This document shows, piece by piece, positions 16,558-25,346 of a stretch of DNA of 36,771 nt. Origin of the DNA: Bradyrhizobium nivariense (GTDB lineage Bacteria; Pseudomonadota; Alphaproteobacteria; Rhizobiales; Xanthobacteraceae); assembly GCF_029846715.1 (NCBI RefSeq), contig NZ_JARVWW010000053.1, positions 1 to 36,771 of the forward strand, given 5' to 3'. The translations under genes and the position numbers were made by a program. A model generated the notes under the pieces. It had not been told where the DNA came from and ran no database searches. It saw only the letters and a program-made list of their open reading frames with translations. The first letter of the stretch is position 1. Every line of letters starts with the position of its first letter.

Positions 16558-17526
16558 TCACCGGGGCGAGCTGCGACTTTGCATGTCGCCGTACGCTTCG
16601 TGAGCCTTGCGCACCCGCGGCTTTGACGCGTTGACGCGTTTGGCACGGCGACGAGCGTCGATGCTGAGCGACACATCGCAATTGGTCGTAGCGCGGCCTT
16701 GCAAGTGATGATGATCGCCATGGTCCTTCATCTCGTGATACTGGGTCGCGCGACGATCCCAGATCGCAATGTCACCCGGCATCCAACTCCATCGCACCGT
16801 GTTTTCCGGCGCGGTGATGTACGATTGGAAGAGACCGAAGAGTTTCTGCCCGGTATATTTCTGCAAGCCAACAAAGCGCTGCACGAAACTTCCGATCGAG
16901 AGCATGCGCTCACCTGTCTCGGGGTGCACTAGAATGACTGGATACTCTGTCTCTGAACTCGTTCCGGCAAACACCTCGTCCAAATCTTCTTTCTCTGCCC
17001 CGGTGGCTTGCGCTTTGATGGCAGAGTCGTCGTCGTTGCTGTGAACAGCCCAGAGCTGATCGGCGAGCATGCGCAATGATAGCGGAAGCGCCTGATATGC
17101 ACCCGCCATATCCGACCAAACGGTATCGCCGCGATAGGGCGGACATATCACGCTGCCCAGGAGGGACATCTTCGGATACCCCTCAACCATGATCACCGTA
17201 TGCTGCCGCTGGTCGGCGCGACCACCGCTCAGGCCCGAATCTGGCTTCACAATCGACAGCATCGCCTTAGCGGTACCGATTTGATGATCCGGAACCAGAT
17301 GGCCTAGCCGGTGAGCAAAGATCTCATGCTGGGCGTCGTTAAGGGGCTGCTGGTCGCGGAAGAAGATGACCTTATGCTCGAGCATCAACTGGTTGATCGC
17401 GCGGATAACCTCGTCTGGCAAATCATCTGACAGCCTGAGGTTCCTAATCTCGGCACCAAGTCGAACTCCGAGCTTGATGATGTCCGCTCTCGGAATAAGC
17501 TCGTAAATGGTTGTTGCGTTGCTCAT
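16558..17526 (-). CDS. TauD/TfdA-family protein with an altered iron site
   Basis: A 322-residue member of the taurine/alkylsulfate 2-oxoglutarate dioxygenase family. AAGGTG five bases before the ATG at 17526 makes that the start. Conserved parts are LMLEHKVIFFRDQ, VEGYPKMSLLGSV, PPYRGDTVWSDMAGAYQALP, HPETGERMLSIGSFVQRFVGL and WMPGDIAIWDRRATQ. The usual iron ligands are H-x-D in WHTDVTFV and a distal His in a (M/L)HR-(V/A)T motif. Here the first site reads RQHTVIMVEGY (H109, T110, V111; no Asp) and the second HLQGRAT (Gly277 where His is expected). The 2-oxoglutarate arginine region R278-AT is kept. If the alignment from memory is right, the protein cannot hold iron in the standard way, so it is inactive, altered in function or decaying, although the frame is intact. 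Substrate unknown. No neighbour suggests sulfonate use. Confidence 0.8.
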   Translation of the reverse strand: MSNATTIYELIPRADIIKLGVRLGAEIRNLRLSDDLPDEVIRAINQLMLEHKVIFFRDQQPLNDAQHEIFAHRLGHLVPDHQIGTAKAMLSIVKPDSGLSGGRADQRQHTVIMVEGYPKMSLLGSVICPPYRGDTVWSDMAGAYQALPLSLRMLADQLWAVHSNDDDSAIKAQATGAEKEDLDEVFAGTSSETEYPVILVHPETGERMLSIGSFVQRFVGLQKYTGQKLFGLFQSYITAPENTVRWSWMPGDIAIWDRRATQYHEMKDHGDHHHLQGRATTNCDVSLSIDARRRAKRVNASKPRVRKAHEAYGDMQSRSSPR

Positions 17527-18673
17527 GATCACCTTCATAGCCGCGATCCCCTGAACAAATGCTCCGCTATGCGCTGATCGCGGACGCGACAGCGGAGATA
17601 TTCGAGATCGTCTCGGACACCGGGGACTTACTCGGCTTCAAACGCACAATAGACGGTCTCGTCTTGTCGCTCTAAATCGTAGGAGCGTTTGATGTATAGT
17701 CAATGAAACGAAACCAACTTTGTTTTTGGTAGCGAGCAACGATCACTTCGCGGAAGGTGCAAGCGATGAAATACGTGCGTTGACTCTGCCGGATCGAGCA
17801 ATTCGCGCCGGGCTCCGCCGCAGACACATTCACGAGATCGACGCACGAACCGTCCTTGAATCGTCGTATTCTTTGATCGAGGCGAGCGCGCAATTTCGGC
17901 GGGCGATTGTTGTGTAAGGTCAAGCGAAATCTCCGCTCGACAGTCCCGTTTCATACTATTGTCACCAACGCATGGGGGAGACATCTGCAGACGTCGGCGC
18001 CGCCGAGGCCGTTTGCCGTGAAAAGGGGAGCGAGGGACGCGCGTCACTGTCATCGCGGACAAGCCACTGGAAGGTTGTCGACAAGCCTGGCGCGGGACAC
18101 GTGTCCTCGAGTTTTCGATTGGAAAGAAAAAGCTCAAGTAACCAAGGCGTGATCTACGGGAATAGGCAGCTGTCCTCGTCGGCACTGCAAACCTTCGATC
18201 GTATGTGACCGAGTAGATGCTCGCGCGTTGCTCAATAACTAAAAAGTCGCGTTGATTTGATTTCGGAGTGTCCAAGGCGTGGCAATATGGGCCCCGGTCA
18301 AGCCAATTCTGAACTGCACCGCGGGTTGAGAGCTAGTCAAGCGTACCGGTACTCGCATTTGTGCTCGAACGGCTTGTCGCAGATCCGCTCCGAAGATGAG
18401 GCGGCCAACGGCCGCACTTTGAACAGCGACCGCACATTTCCAATTATTGCGGGAGACGCACGCGTTGAGCACGCAACTATCGGCTAGGAACTATTTCCAC
18501 TGCATCAATCATCACGAACCGGTCGACTTCGCACGATCTAGAGCCCTGCGATATCTGTTAAATGTACTTCTCCTGGATTCTTCGTCCGCCAAGGTTTTCA
18601 CGCTTCTGCATCAATTCAGGTTGCCGGGTGGGTCGAACTGGTCTTTGCGGGCTGCGCGACAGAAAGCGCGTCT
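17527..18673. other. 1.1-kb region without a recognisable gene
   Basis: Several open frames of 60-190 codons occur on both strands (the largest on the minus strand at 17700-18275), but their translations are arginine- and serine-rich and match nothing I know. No nod box, tts box or clear terminator was found. It separates the TauD-like gene from the biotin operon end and looks like decayed DNA. Confidence 0.35.
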
Positions 18674-19936
18674 TCAGGTCAGCGCATCGGCAGCATCTCT
18701 GATTCCGGCATAGACCGCATCCAAGTCTGCCGCCGTGACGCAATAGGGCGGCATGACGTAGACTGTGTTACCGAGGGGTCTGAGCAGCAGATGTCGGTCC
18801 TTAAAGAATGCTTGAAGCTTCGGGCCAATGTCTGCGAGATAGCCTGGATCCTTCGTCTTCAAGTCGAGTGCCGTCACGGTCCCGGTGCGACGAACGTTTG
18901 CAAAGCGCGGATCGGCGCGAAATGGTTCGATTGCCTGCTCTTGCAGCTTGGCGATAGACCCGACCTTCTGGCGAGTTTTCGGATCTTGCCAGAGCTCCAG
19001 ATTGGCCTTCGCGGCGGCGCAGGCAATTGGATTGGCTGTATATGAACTCGAATGAAAGAACGTTCGCGTCCGATCTGCCGAATAATGCGCGTCAAAAATG
19101 CCCGCACCACAGAGTGTAACCGCGAGCGGGACCGCCCCTCCCGTGAGGCCCTTTGAGTAACATGCAATATCTGGGATGACCTCGGCCTGCTCGCAGGCGA
19201 ACAATGTACCGGTGCGCCCCCAGCCCGTCATCACCTCATCCGCAATGAACAGAACGTCCGAAACCTCGCAGATTCGCTTCATCTCTCTCAATACCCAGGA
19301 TGGATACATCAGCATCCCACCCGCTCCAAGTACGAGAGGCTCCACGATAAAGGCGGCTGGCGCTTCGGTTCGACATACCGATGCGAGCGCATTAAGGGTT
19401 TCCCGTTCACGACCTTTGGCGGGGAATGGGATTGAGGTGACATCGAACAGCAGGGTACGGTAGGCTGCGTTGAACACGCCTCGAGCACCGACCGACATCG
19501 CTCCAACGGTATCGCCGTGATAGGAATGTTGCATGACCACAATGCGCGTGCGTGGCTTGCCGATGTTTTTCCAGTAGCCGAGCGCCATTTTTAACGCCAC
19601 TTCCACACTGGTCGACCCGCTATCGGAGAAGAATACGTGATCGAGACCGCGCGGTGTGATTTTCAAGAGCAGCGCAGCTAGCTCCTCAGCCGGTTCATGG
19701 GTATGTCCGGCAAAGATAATCTGGTTGAGCTTGCCTGCCTGTTCCCGAATCGCGTTCACAATATGCGGGTGACAATGGCCATGGGTCACGATCCACCACG
19801 ATGAGATTGCATCGATGACCTGACGTCCATCAGCCGTATAAAGATAAGCACCGTCAGCACGTATAACCTTAGTCATCTCGCCTTGAAGCGCGTGCTGCGT
19901 GAACGGATGCCAAATGGGCGACTTCTCCTTTGGCAT
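18674..19936 (-). CDS. bioA: adenosylmethionine-8-amino-7-oxononanoate aminotransferase BioA
   Basis: Third biotin step: BioA transfers an amino group from S-adenosylmethionine to 7-keto-8-aminopelargonate, giving 7,8-diaminopelargonate. A 420-residue class-III aminotransferase. Visible are the N-terminal PIWHPFTQH (substrate-site Trp/His), ISSWWIVTHGHCHPHI, SDSGSTSVEVALKMAL (PLP phosphate site), HSYHGDT, FIADEVMTGWGRTG (Asp binding the cofactor ring) and the PLP lysine K262 in CYSKGLTGG. Length is normal. The start codon overlaps the bioD stop as TAATG (19934-19938), so translation is coupled. It is last in the bioB-panD-bioF-bioD-bioA operon. Intact. Confidence 0.96.
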   Translation of the reverse strand: MPKEKSPIWHPFTQHALQGEMTKVIRADGAYLYTADGRQVIDAISSWWIVTHGHCHPHIVNAIREQAGKLNQIIFAGHTHEPAEELAALLLKITPRGLDHVFFSDSGSTSVEVALKMALGYWKNIGKPRTRIVVMQHSYHGDTVGAMSVGARGVFNAAYRTLLFDVTSIPFPAKGRERETLNALASVCRTEAPAAFIVEPLVLGAGGMLMYPSWVLREMKRICEVSDVLFIADEVMTGWGRTGTLFACEQAEVIPDIACYSKGLTGGAVPLAVTLCGAGIFDAHYSADRTRTFFHSSSYTANPIACAAAKANLELWQDPKTRQKVGSIAKLQEQAIEPFRADPRFANVRRTGTVTALDLKTKDPGYLADIGPKLQAFFKDRHLLLRPLGNTVYVMPPYCVTAADLDAVYAGIRDAADALT

Positions 19937-20571
19937 TATGGATTCAAAAAATCATTACGCACAAACGAGTTTGCGAACACGGCCTGTAGCGACTCTGTCG
20001 AAAGAGGTGAAATCCATGGCAGTCGCCCCAGCCAACGCACCCGCCCCATGTCGCAAATTGCGCTCTCAGTTTCCGGGTTCCTTTTCCCAATGAATGCAAT
20101 CCCAAGAATATGCATATGCCGCCTCCGCAAAGCCTCAATCGAGAGCAGGGAGTGGTTGATCGTACCGAGCTCTGTACTTGCGCAAAGCACCACCGGAAGG
20201 CGCCATCGCTCGAATACGTCAATGTAGAGAGTGCCCCGATCCAGGGGCACCATCAGACCGCCCGCGCCCTCGATGACGAGTCGTCGCTCTCCCGTTTCCG
20301 GCACATGGAGCGAATCGACGTCAATACGAACTCCGTCAATCTCCGCGGAATGATGGGGTGATGCAGGTGTTCGAAGGCGGTAGAGCTCAGGCACGATGCG
20401 ATCGGCCGAGAGACAGCCAAGACGTGCGACGGTCTCAGTATCGGTTTCGCTTTCCAGCCCGGCCTGGATCGGTTTCCAGTAATTGGCTTCGAGTAGATGG
20501 GCGAGGCCCGCGGAAAATACCGTTTTTCCAACCCCGGTATCTGTACCGGCCACCACGATCCGCGGACTCAT
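19936..20571 (-). CDS. bioD: dethiobiotin synthetase BioD
   Basis: BioD closes the ureido ring of dethiobiotin from diaminopelargonate, CO2 and ATP. 211 residues, close to family length. The P-loop GTDTGVGKT is at 9-17, followed by the substrate site YWKPIQAG, then PASPHHSAEIDG and VIEGAGGLMVPLD, all typical. Its ATG overlaps the bioF stop by four bases (20568-20571) and its stop overlaps the bioA start by one base. It is somewhat divergent near the C-terminus but no lesion is seen. Confidence 0.95.
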   Translation of the reverse strand: MSPRIVVAGTDTGVGKTVFSAGLAHLLEANYWKPIQAGLESETDTETVARLGCLSADRIVPELYRLRTPASPHHSAEIDGVRIDVDSLHVPETGERRLVIEGAGGLMVPLDRGTLYIDVFERWRLPVVLCASTELGTINHSLLSIEALRRRHMHILGIAFIGKRNPETESAICDMGRVRWLGRLPWISPLSTESLQAVFANSFVRNDFLNP

Positions 20572-21734
20572 CGAGACCAGCCCCTCTTCTCCAACTCCCT
20601 CGTTTCCTCAGACAGCGCATCGAGCATTGCGCAGATGTCATCTCTCCCGACGTTGAGCGTCAGTGAGATGCGCAAACGGGCCGTGCCGGGTGGCACGGTC
20701 GGTGGCCGGATTCCTCTGATATCGAAGCCGCGGGTCTGCAGTGAGGAGGCGAGCAGCATTGCGCGAGCATTTTCGCCAACGATATAGGGCACGATCTGCG
20801 AGCTCGAATCGCTGCGAAGACCACGCGTTCGAATCTCGCCATGCGTAAACGCGACCAGCTCAGTCAAGCGTCGCTGTAGATCGGGTTCCTGTTGCAGGAT
20901 CAGGAGTGCCTCCCGCACGGCGACGGCCATCAGTGGTGACGGCGCGGTGGCGAAGATAAACGGGCGGCACCGATTGACCATAAAATCGCGGAGGACGCGG
21001 GGACTGGTGACGAGCGCGCCTGCTGCACCTAGCGCTTTACCGCAGGTATGTATAACCAAAAGGTTTTCGCGTCGCTCATAGGGCGCCGTGAGTCCCCGGC
21101 CCTGCTGGCCGTAGACACCAGTGGCATGGGCTTCGTCTACCATCAGGAATGACTCATGCCGATCCGAAATCGCGATCAGTTCTTCAAGCGGGGCGAAGTC
21201 TCCATCCATGCTGTAGAGACTTTCAACCACGATCCAGATCCGGCCCACTCCACCATTGGCCCGCCACTCACGAATTGTACTTTCGACCGACTGGGGATCG
21301 TTATGAGCGCATATCCGAAAGTCGGCCCGCCCAGCTCGCGCACCTTCGTGAATACTTGCATGCACGAGAGAATCGAGAACCAGCAAATCGCCCCGCTGCG
21401 GCAGCGTTGTCAGGACAGCAAAATTCGCCACATAACCGCCGCCGAAAAAAAGTGCGGTCTCTGCGCCGAAGAACTTGGCAGCTTCTTCTTCGAGTCGTTC
21501 GTGCTCCTCGCAGTTGCCGCGCAGAAGTCGCGAGCCGCCCGCTCCGATCGCTGTGCCGGACTCGAGAGCCGCCATGACAGCCTTTTTCATCCGCGGAGCG
21601 CTCGCGAGCGCAAGATAATCATTCGATACGAAGTCGATTCCCGCGCGCCGCTTGAGAAAGCGCAGCCGGTCGTCTTTCTTCAAGCCATGCAAGGCCGCGA
21701 CATACTCGGAATCGGCTGGACGGTTCGAATCCAT
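20568..21734 (-). CDS. bioF: 8-amino-7-oxononanoate synthase BioF
   Basis: BioF condenses pimeloyl-thioester with L-alanine, releasing CO2, to start the biotin rings. 388 residues, standard length. It has FVSNDYLALAS, GAGGSRLLRGNCEEHERLEEEAA, the stacking region ALFFGGGYVAN, DSLVHASIHEGAR, FLMVDEAHATGVYG and the PLP lysine K233 in VIHTCGKALGAAGA. The ATG follows GGGGAC. It lies 65 bases after the panD stop and overlaps bioD by four bases. The source of pimeloyl-thioester (bioZ, bioW or bioC/bioH) is not in the window. Confidence 0.96.
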   Translation of the reverse strand: MDSNRPADSEYVAALHGLKKDDRLRFLKRRAGIDFVSNDYLALASAPRMKKAVMAALESGTAIGAGGSRLLRGNCEEHERLEEEAAKFFGAETALFFGGGYVANFAVLTTLPQRGDLLVLDSLVHASIHEGARAGRADFRICAHNDPQSVESTIREWRANGGVGRIWIVVESLYSMDGDFAPLEELIAISDRHESFLMVDEAHATGVYGQQGRGLTAPYERRENLLVIHTCGKALGAAGALVTSPRVLRDFMVNRCRPFIFATAPSPLMAVAVREALLILQQEPDLQRRLTELVAFTHGEIRTRGLRSDSSSQIVPYIVGENARAMLLASSLQTRGFDIRGIRPPTVPPGTARLRISLTLNVGRDDICAMLDALSEETRELEKRGWSR

Positions 21735-21799
21735 TTTTTGTCCCCGGCTCTCTACGTAGAAACAATTGAATCGCCTGCAAGGACAACAGCTCGCAGCTG

Positions 21800-22168
21800 T
21801 CAGTCGCTCGGATTTGAACGTGGCAAGATGCGATTTTGTTTATCGACCAGCACAACGCGGGGCTTGAATATCTTTGCCTCCGACTCCTCAAACGAGGCGT
21901 ATGCGACGATGATGACTTTGTCCCCGGGCAGTGCCAGCCGCGCGGCCGCACCATTCAAGCCTATAATCGCTGAATCTCTTGGCGCCTCGATTACATAGGT
22001 GGCGAAGCGTGCTCCAGTCTCAATGTTGTAGATTTCTACGCGTTCGTTGATCACGAACCCGGCTGCCTCCAATAGCGTACGATCAATCGAAACCGAGCCC
22101 TCATAGTGCAGCTCGGCGTCGGTCACTGACGCGCGGTGAATTTTGCCTTTCATCAAGGTAATTTGCAT
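21800..22168 (-). CDS. panD: aspartate 1-decarboxylase PanD
   Basis: PanD makes beta-alanine from L-aspartate, the second half of pantothenate. 122 residues, as expected. The self-cleavage site lies at Gly24-Ser25 in LHYEGSVSID; the serine becomes the pyruvoyl cofactor. Also seen are MKGKIHRASVTDAEL, the Lys-9-type loop, YVIEAPRDS and LNGAAARLALPGDKVIIVAYA. It sits between bioB and bioF in a biotin operon, 52 bases after bioB and 65 before bioF. With panB-panC at 2.7-4.4 kb it gives three of the four enzymes from aspartate and oxoisovalerate to pantothenate. No accessory maturation factor gene is seen. Intact. Confidence 0.96.
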   Translation of the reverse strand: MQITLMKGKIHRASVTDAELHYEGSVSIDRTLLEAAGFVINERVEIYNIETGARFATYVIEAPRDSAIIGLNGAAARLALPGDKVIIVAYASFEESEAKIFKPRVVLVDKQNRILPRSNPSD

Positions 22169-22220
22169 TTTTCTCGCCTATATTGAGATTGTACACAGCC
22201 CGCTCATCGCGCTGCTTGGC

Positions 22221-23204
22221 TCAGGCAAGCCCGGACGTGATGCCGAGCCGGCCAAATAGATTTGCGTCCCGATCGCGCTGTGGGTTTTTGGTCGTCAACA
22301 GGACGTCACCGATAAAGATCGAATTTGCGCCGGCCAAAAAGCATAGAGCCTGCAGCTCGTCCGTCATGTACTGCCGTCCGGCGGACAACCGCACCGCACT
22401 GATTGGCATCATGATCCGGGCCATCGCCACGAGTCGGACCACCGCAATGGGATCTGGACGCCCGGCGGTTTCGCTGACTGGCACGCCCTTGACCTCGTTC
22501 CACAGGTTAATGGGCACGCTTTCCGGTTGACTGGGGAGATTGGCGAGCAGCACGAGCATGGCGAGCCGGTCGTTGACGCTTTCACCCATGCCGATAATGC
22601 CACCACAGCAGACTTTGATGCCGGCGTCGCGCACATGTGCAAGTGTGTCGATGCGGTCTTGCAAGGTGCGCGTCGTGATGATTTTGCCGTAGAACTCGGG
22701 GGAGGTGTCCACATTGTGATTGTAGAAGTCGAGCCCGGCGTCGAACAGCCGAGCGGCTTGTTTCGGCGTCAACATGCCGAGAGTGACGCACGTTTCCATG
22801 CCGAGACCTTTGACCGCGCCGATCATATGACAGACCTGATCGAGATCGCGATCTTTTGGACTGCGCCAGGCCGCGGCCATGCAGAAGCGGGTCGCGCCGG
22901 CGTCCTTGGCGCGCTGAGCGGCGGCAACCACATTGGCGCGATCCATCACGCGGGTCGCCTTCAGTCCGGTGTCGTAATGCGCACTTTGCGAACAGTAGCC
23001 GCAGTCTTCCGGACAGCCGCCGGTCTTAATGCTGAGCAGTCTCGCGGTTTCGACATGGTTCGGATCGAAGTTCTCGCGATGAACGCTCTGGGCCTGAAAA
23101 ATCAGGTCAGCAAACGGCAAGCGATAGAGTGCCTCGGCTTCGGCGCGCTCCCAGTCACCGCGAACTGGCGCATTGTTGTGACCGGCATTTCTGTCCACTG
23201 CCAC
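22221..23204 (-). CDS. bioB: biotin synthase BioB
   Basis: Radical-SAM enzyme that inserts sulfur into dethiobiotin, the last biotin step. The GTG at 23204 has an AAAGG ribosome site six bases upstream and gives 327 residues, the family norm. The open frame runs to 23300, but that extension shows no bioB similarity. The radical-SAM cluster cysteines are C64, C68 and C71 in GGCPEDCGYCSQSAH. Other conserved parts are FCMAAAWRSPKDRD, NHNVDTSPEFY, VCCGGIIGMGES and ANSIFIGDVLLTT. It is first gene of the operon. The divergent Dabb gene starts 288 bases upstream. No BioR-type TTATNNATAA site is visible there. Confidence 0.95.
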   Translation of the reverse strand: MAVDRNAGHNNAPVRGDWERAEAEALYRLPFADLIFQAQSVHRENFDPNHVETARLLSIKTGGCPEDCGYCSQSAHYDTGLKATRVMDRANVVAAAQRAKDAGATRFCMAAAWRSPKDRDLDQVCHMIGAVKGLGMETCVTLGMLTPKQAARLFDAGLDFYNHNVDTSPEFYGKIITTRTLQDRIDTLAHVRDAGIKVCCGGIIGMGESVNDRLAMLVLLANLPSQPESVPINLWNEVKGVPVSETAGRPDPIAVVRLVAMARIMMPISAVRLSAGRQYMTDELQALCFLAGANSIFIGDVLLTTKNPQRDRDANLFGRLGITSGLA

Positions 23205-23492
23205 GGCAGCCCTTTCCCAGCGTAGAACGACTTGGCCCAGAGGCAGAATCTTACCTTCGTCTTTAGGTAGAAAAGCGGCGCCTTTCGCCCGAATTTGCAT
23301 ACATCAAGCGAGCTGTCCCCGATTCGCGCAGATTTCCATCGTTGAAGTGGAGGGTTTATGCACGCCGACGCGTGCTCCTATCGAGAGCTGTACTTACGTT
23401 GCCGCGATCGAGGCTCAGCAATCGTTACAGCCATTGCGGTGGGCTCGACCTCAAGTTAATTGCCAGGTCACGTCATCGCGTTAAGGCCATCC
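23205..23492. promoter_or_regulatory. divergent intergenic region between bioB and the Dabb gene
   Basis: 288 bases that must hold the promoters of the biotin operon (leftward) and of the Dabb/pab genes (rightward). I see no BioR palindrome, no sigma-54 signature and no clear operator. Biotin control here is therefore unknown. Confidence 0.4.
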
Positions 23493-23798
23493 ATGATCCG
23501 CCACATTGTCTTGTTCACCGCAAAGGATACGGCTTGTATCGAGCAAATGATCGAGGGCCTGTCGGTCCTTACCACAATCCCACATGCACGCCGACTCGAG
23601 GTCGCTCGCAATTGCAAGACCGACCAGCTCGGCAACGATATCGACGTCATCGTTTATGGTGAGTTCGACAACGAAATGGAACTTGCGGCTTACAAGGCGC
23701 ATGATCTTTACCAGGAATCGATCAGGCGAGTGCGCCCACTCCGGGACCTCCGGTTCGCTGCTGACTACAATGTATCGCCGGATGCGGGCTTCGCGTAA
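23493..23798 (+). CDS. Dabb-family (stress-responsive A/B barrel) protein
   Basis: 101 residues, a single Dabb barrel: MIRHIVLFTAKD at the N-terminus, with the His typical of strand 1, LEVARNCKTDQLGNDIDVIVYGEF in the centre and AYKAHDLYQ before the last helix. The ATG follows AAGG. The family is a ferredoxin-like dimeric barrel found in stress proteins, polyketide cyclases and some monooxygenases; members differ in function. It lies 138 bases upstream of pabB, same strand. Whether it helps p-aminobenzoate synthesis is unknown. Confidence 0.85.
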   Translation: MIRHIVLFTAKDTACIEQMIEGLSVLTTIPHARRLEVARNCKTDQLGNDIDVIVYGEFDNEMELAAYKAHDLYQESIRRVRPLRDLRFAADYNVSPDAGFA

Positions 23799-23936
23799 GG
23801 ACAACGTTGGGCTTGTTGTTGGCGCACAATCTGCGGCGGCGCATCGCTAGGATCTCAAGCGCTTTCGACGTTCAGCGAGCATCGCTTTCATTGAAGTGAA
23901 TCACCATCCAGACCCTTTTCGAAAGGCAGATCGCCG

Positions 23937-25346
23937 GTGATCGATAGCCCGACTCACGTCCGCGAACTGCAGTGGATTGAGCCCGTCACAGCGGCCCGCT
24001 GTCTCACAAATCGAGGGCAGCTTACATTTCTCGACAGCGCGGCACGCCATGAGTTGCTTGGGCGCTACTCATATCTTGCCTGCGATCCGTTTAGTACCTA
24101 CACGATCGTGGGCGGACGGGCGAGTTGCGATGGAGTGGCTCTTCTGGGGGATCCATGGGACGTTCTTCGCACTCTTCTCGCCGCGTATCGGCAAGAACAT
24201 CGCCCGGATCTTCCTCCCTTCCAGGGAGGGGCCGCGGGCTTTTTGTCTTACGATCTGAACAGAACGTTGGAGAAGTTGCCCGTGCCGGCGCTTTCCTGCC
24301 TGGATCTGCCCCAGTCCATCTTACATTTCTATGACGTGGTCGTCAGCTTCGATCACCGTGACGGTAGATGCTGGATCGTGTCCACTGGATGGCCGGAGCA
24401 GCATCCTGCGCGTCGGAGCGAGCGTGCACACCGCAGAGCCGATGACTTCGCAGCACTGCTTGACGGCCCAAAGTCGACGCCGAATCGTTCGGTCGGCGTC
24501 GCCGGCGCATGGCGTTCTAACTTCAGCCGTGAGGGTTACATTGCAGCGGTACAGCGAGTCATTGGGTTAATTTTGGCTGGAGACGTCTTCCAAACCAACA
24601 TTGCACAGCGCTTCAGCGCGCGGCTGTCGACCTCATTTGATCCATTTTCCTTTTACTGTCAGCTGCGGTCATTGAACCCGGCACCTTTTGCAGCCTTGCT
24701 GCACTATGGCAAGCTGATCATTGCATCCAGTTCGCCGGAACGATTCCTGAGGCTCGACGGACGACAGGTCGAAACTCGCCCCATCAAAGGTACCATCGCG
24801 CGCTCTGTCGTTCCCAATGAAGACCGGCGCCGCGGAGAACTGCTTCTTGCATCAGAAAAGGACCGTGCCGAAAACATCATGATCGTGGACCTTCTACGCA
24901 ACGATCTGTCACGCGTTTGCACTGCGCATTCAGTCGACGTTCCGGCACTATGCAACCTCGAGTCATATGCCTCGGTGCACCACCTGGTGTCGATCGTTAC
25001 TGGTCAACTTCAAGAAGGCCAAGACGCCATCACTTTAATTCGAGCCTGCTTTCCCGGCGGCTCTATTACGGGAGCGCCAAAGGTACGATCGATGGAAATT
25101 ATCACGGACATCGAGCAGATCGCGCGAGAGATCTATTGTGGAGCGATCGGCTTCATCGGTTTCGATGGGCATATGGACACAAATATTGCGATCCGCACGG
25201 TAACCATTGATGACGATCTGGCCGTTTTTCATGCAGGTGGCGGGGTAACGGCGATGTCGGAACCAGAGGCCGAATATGAGGAGACGCTCGTCAAAGCGCA
25301 ACGAATCTTTGAGGCATTTCGTGCCGAAGCATCTGGCGCATTTTGA
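23937..25346 (+). CDS. pabB: aminodeoxychorismate synthase component I PabB
   Basis: 469 residues of the anthranilate/aminodeoxychorismate synthase family. The motif is RPIKGTIAR with Lys at 284. In E. coli PabB this lysine is the nucleophile that aminates chorismate C4, whereas TrpE-type enzymes have Ala there (PIAGT), so PabB is the better call. Other family parts are FLSYDLNRTLEKLP, VFQTNIAQRF, ASSSPERFLR, ENIMIVDLLRNDLSR, HHLVSIVTGQL, FPGGSITGAPKVRSMEII and CGAIGFIGFDGHMDTNIAIRT. The GTG start has an AAGG about 13 bases upstream. It ends in a TTGA overlap with pabA. The product, with PabA, supplies aminodeoxychorismate for p-aminobenzoate and folate; a lyase (pabC) is not seen here. Confidence 0.9.
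   Translation: MIDSPTHVRELQWIEPVTAARCLTNRGQLTFLDSAARHELLGRYSYLACDPFSTYTIVGGRASCDGVALLGDPWDVLRTLLAAYRQEHRPDLPPFQGGAAGFLSYDLNRTLEKLPVPALSCLDLPQSILHFYDVVVSFDHRDGRCWIVSTGWPEQHPARRSERAHRRADDFAALLDGPKSTPNRSVGVAGAWRSNFSREGYIAAVQRVIGLILAGDVFQTNIAQRFSARLSTSFDPFSFYCQLRSLNPAPFAALLHYGKLIIASSSPERFLRLDGRQVETRPIKGTIARSVVPNEDRRRGELLLASEKDRAENIMIVDLLRNDLSRVCTAHSVDVPALCNLESYASVHHLVSIVTGQLQEGQDAITLIRACFPGGSITGAPKVRSMEIITDIEQIAREIYCGAIGFIGFDGHMDTNIAIRTVTIDDDLAVFHAGGGVTAMSEPEAEYEETLVKAQRIFEAFRAEASGAF

Noticed and set aside
23205..23492. BioR operator upstream of bioB
   Set aside because: No TTATNNATAA-type palindrome is present.
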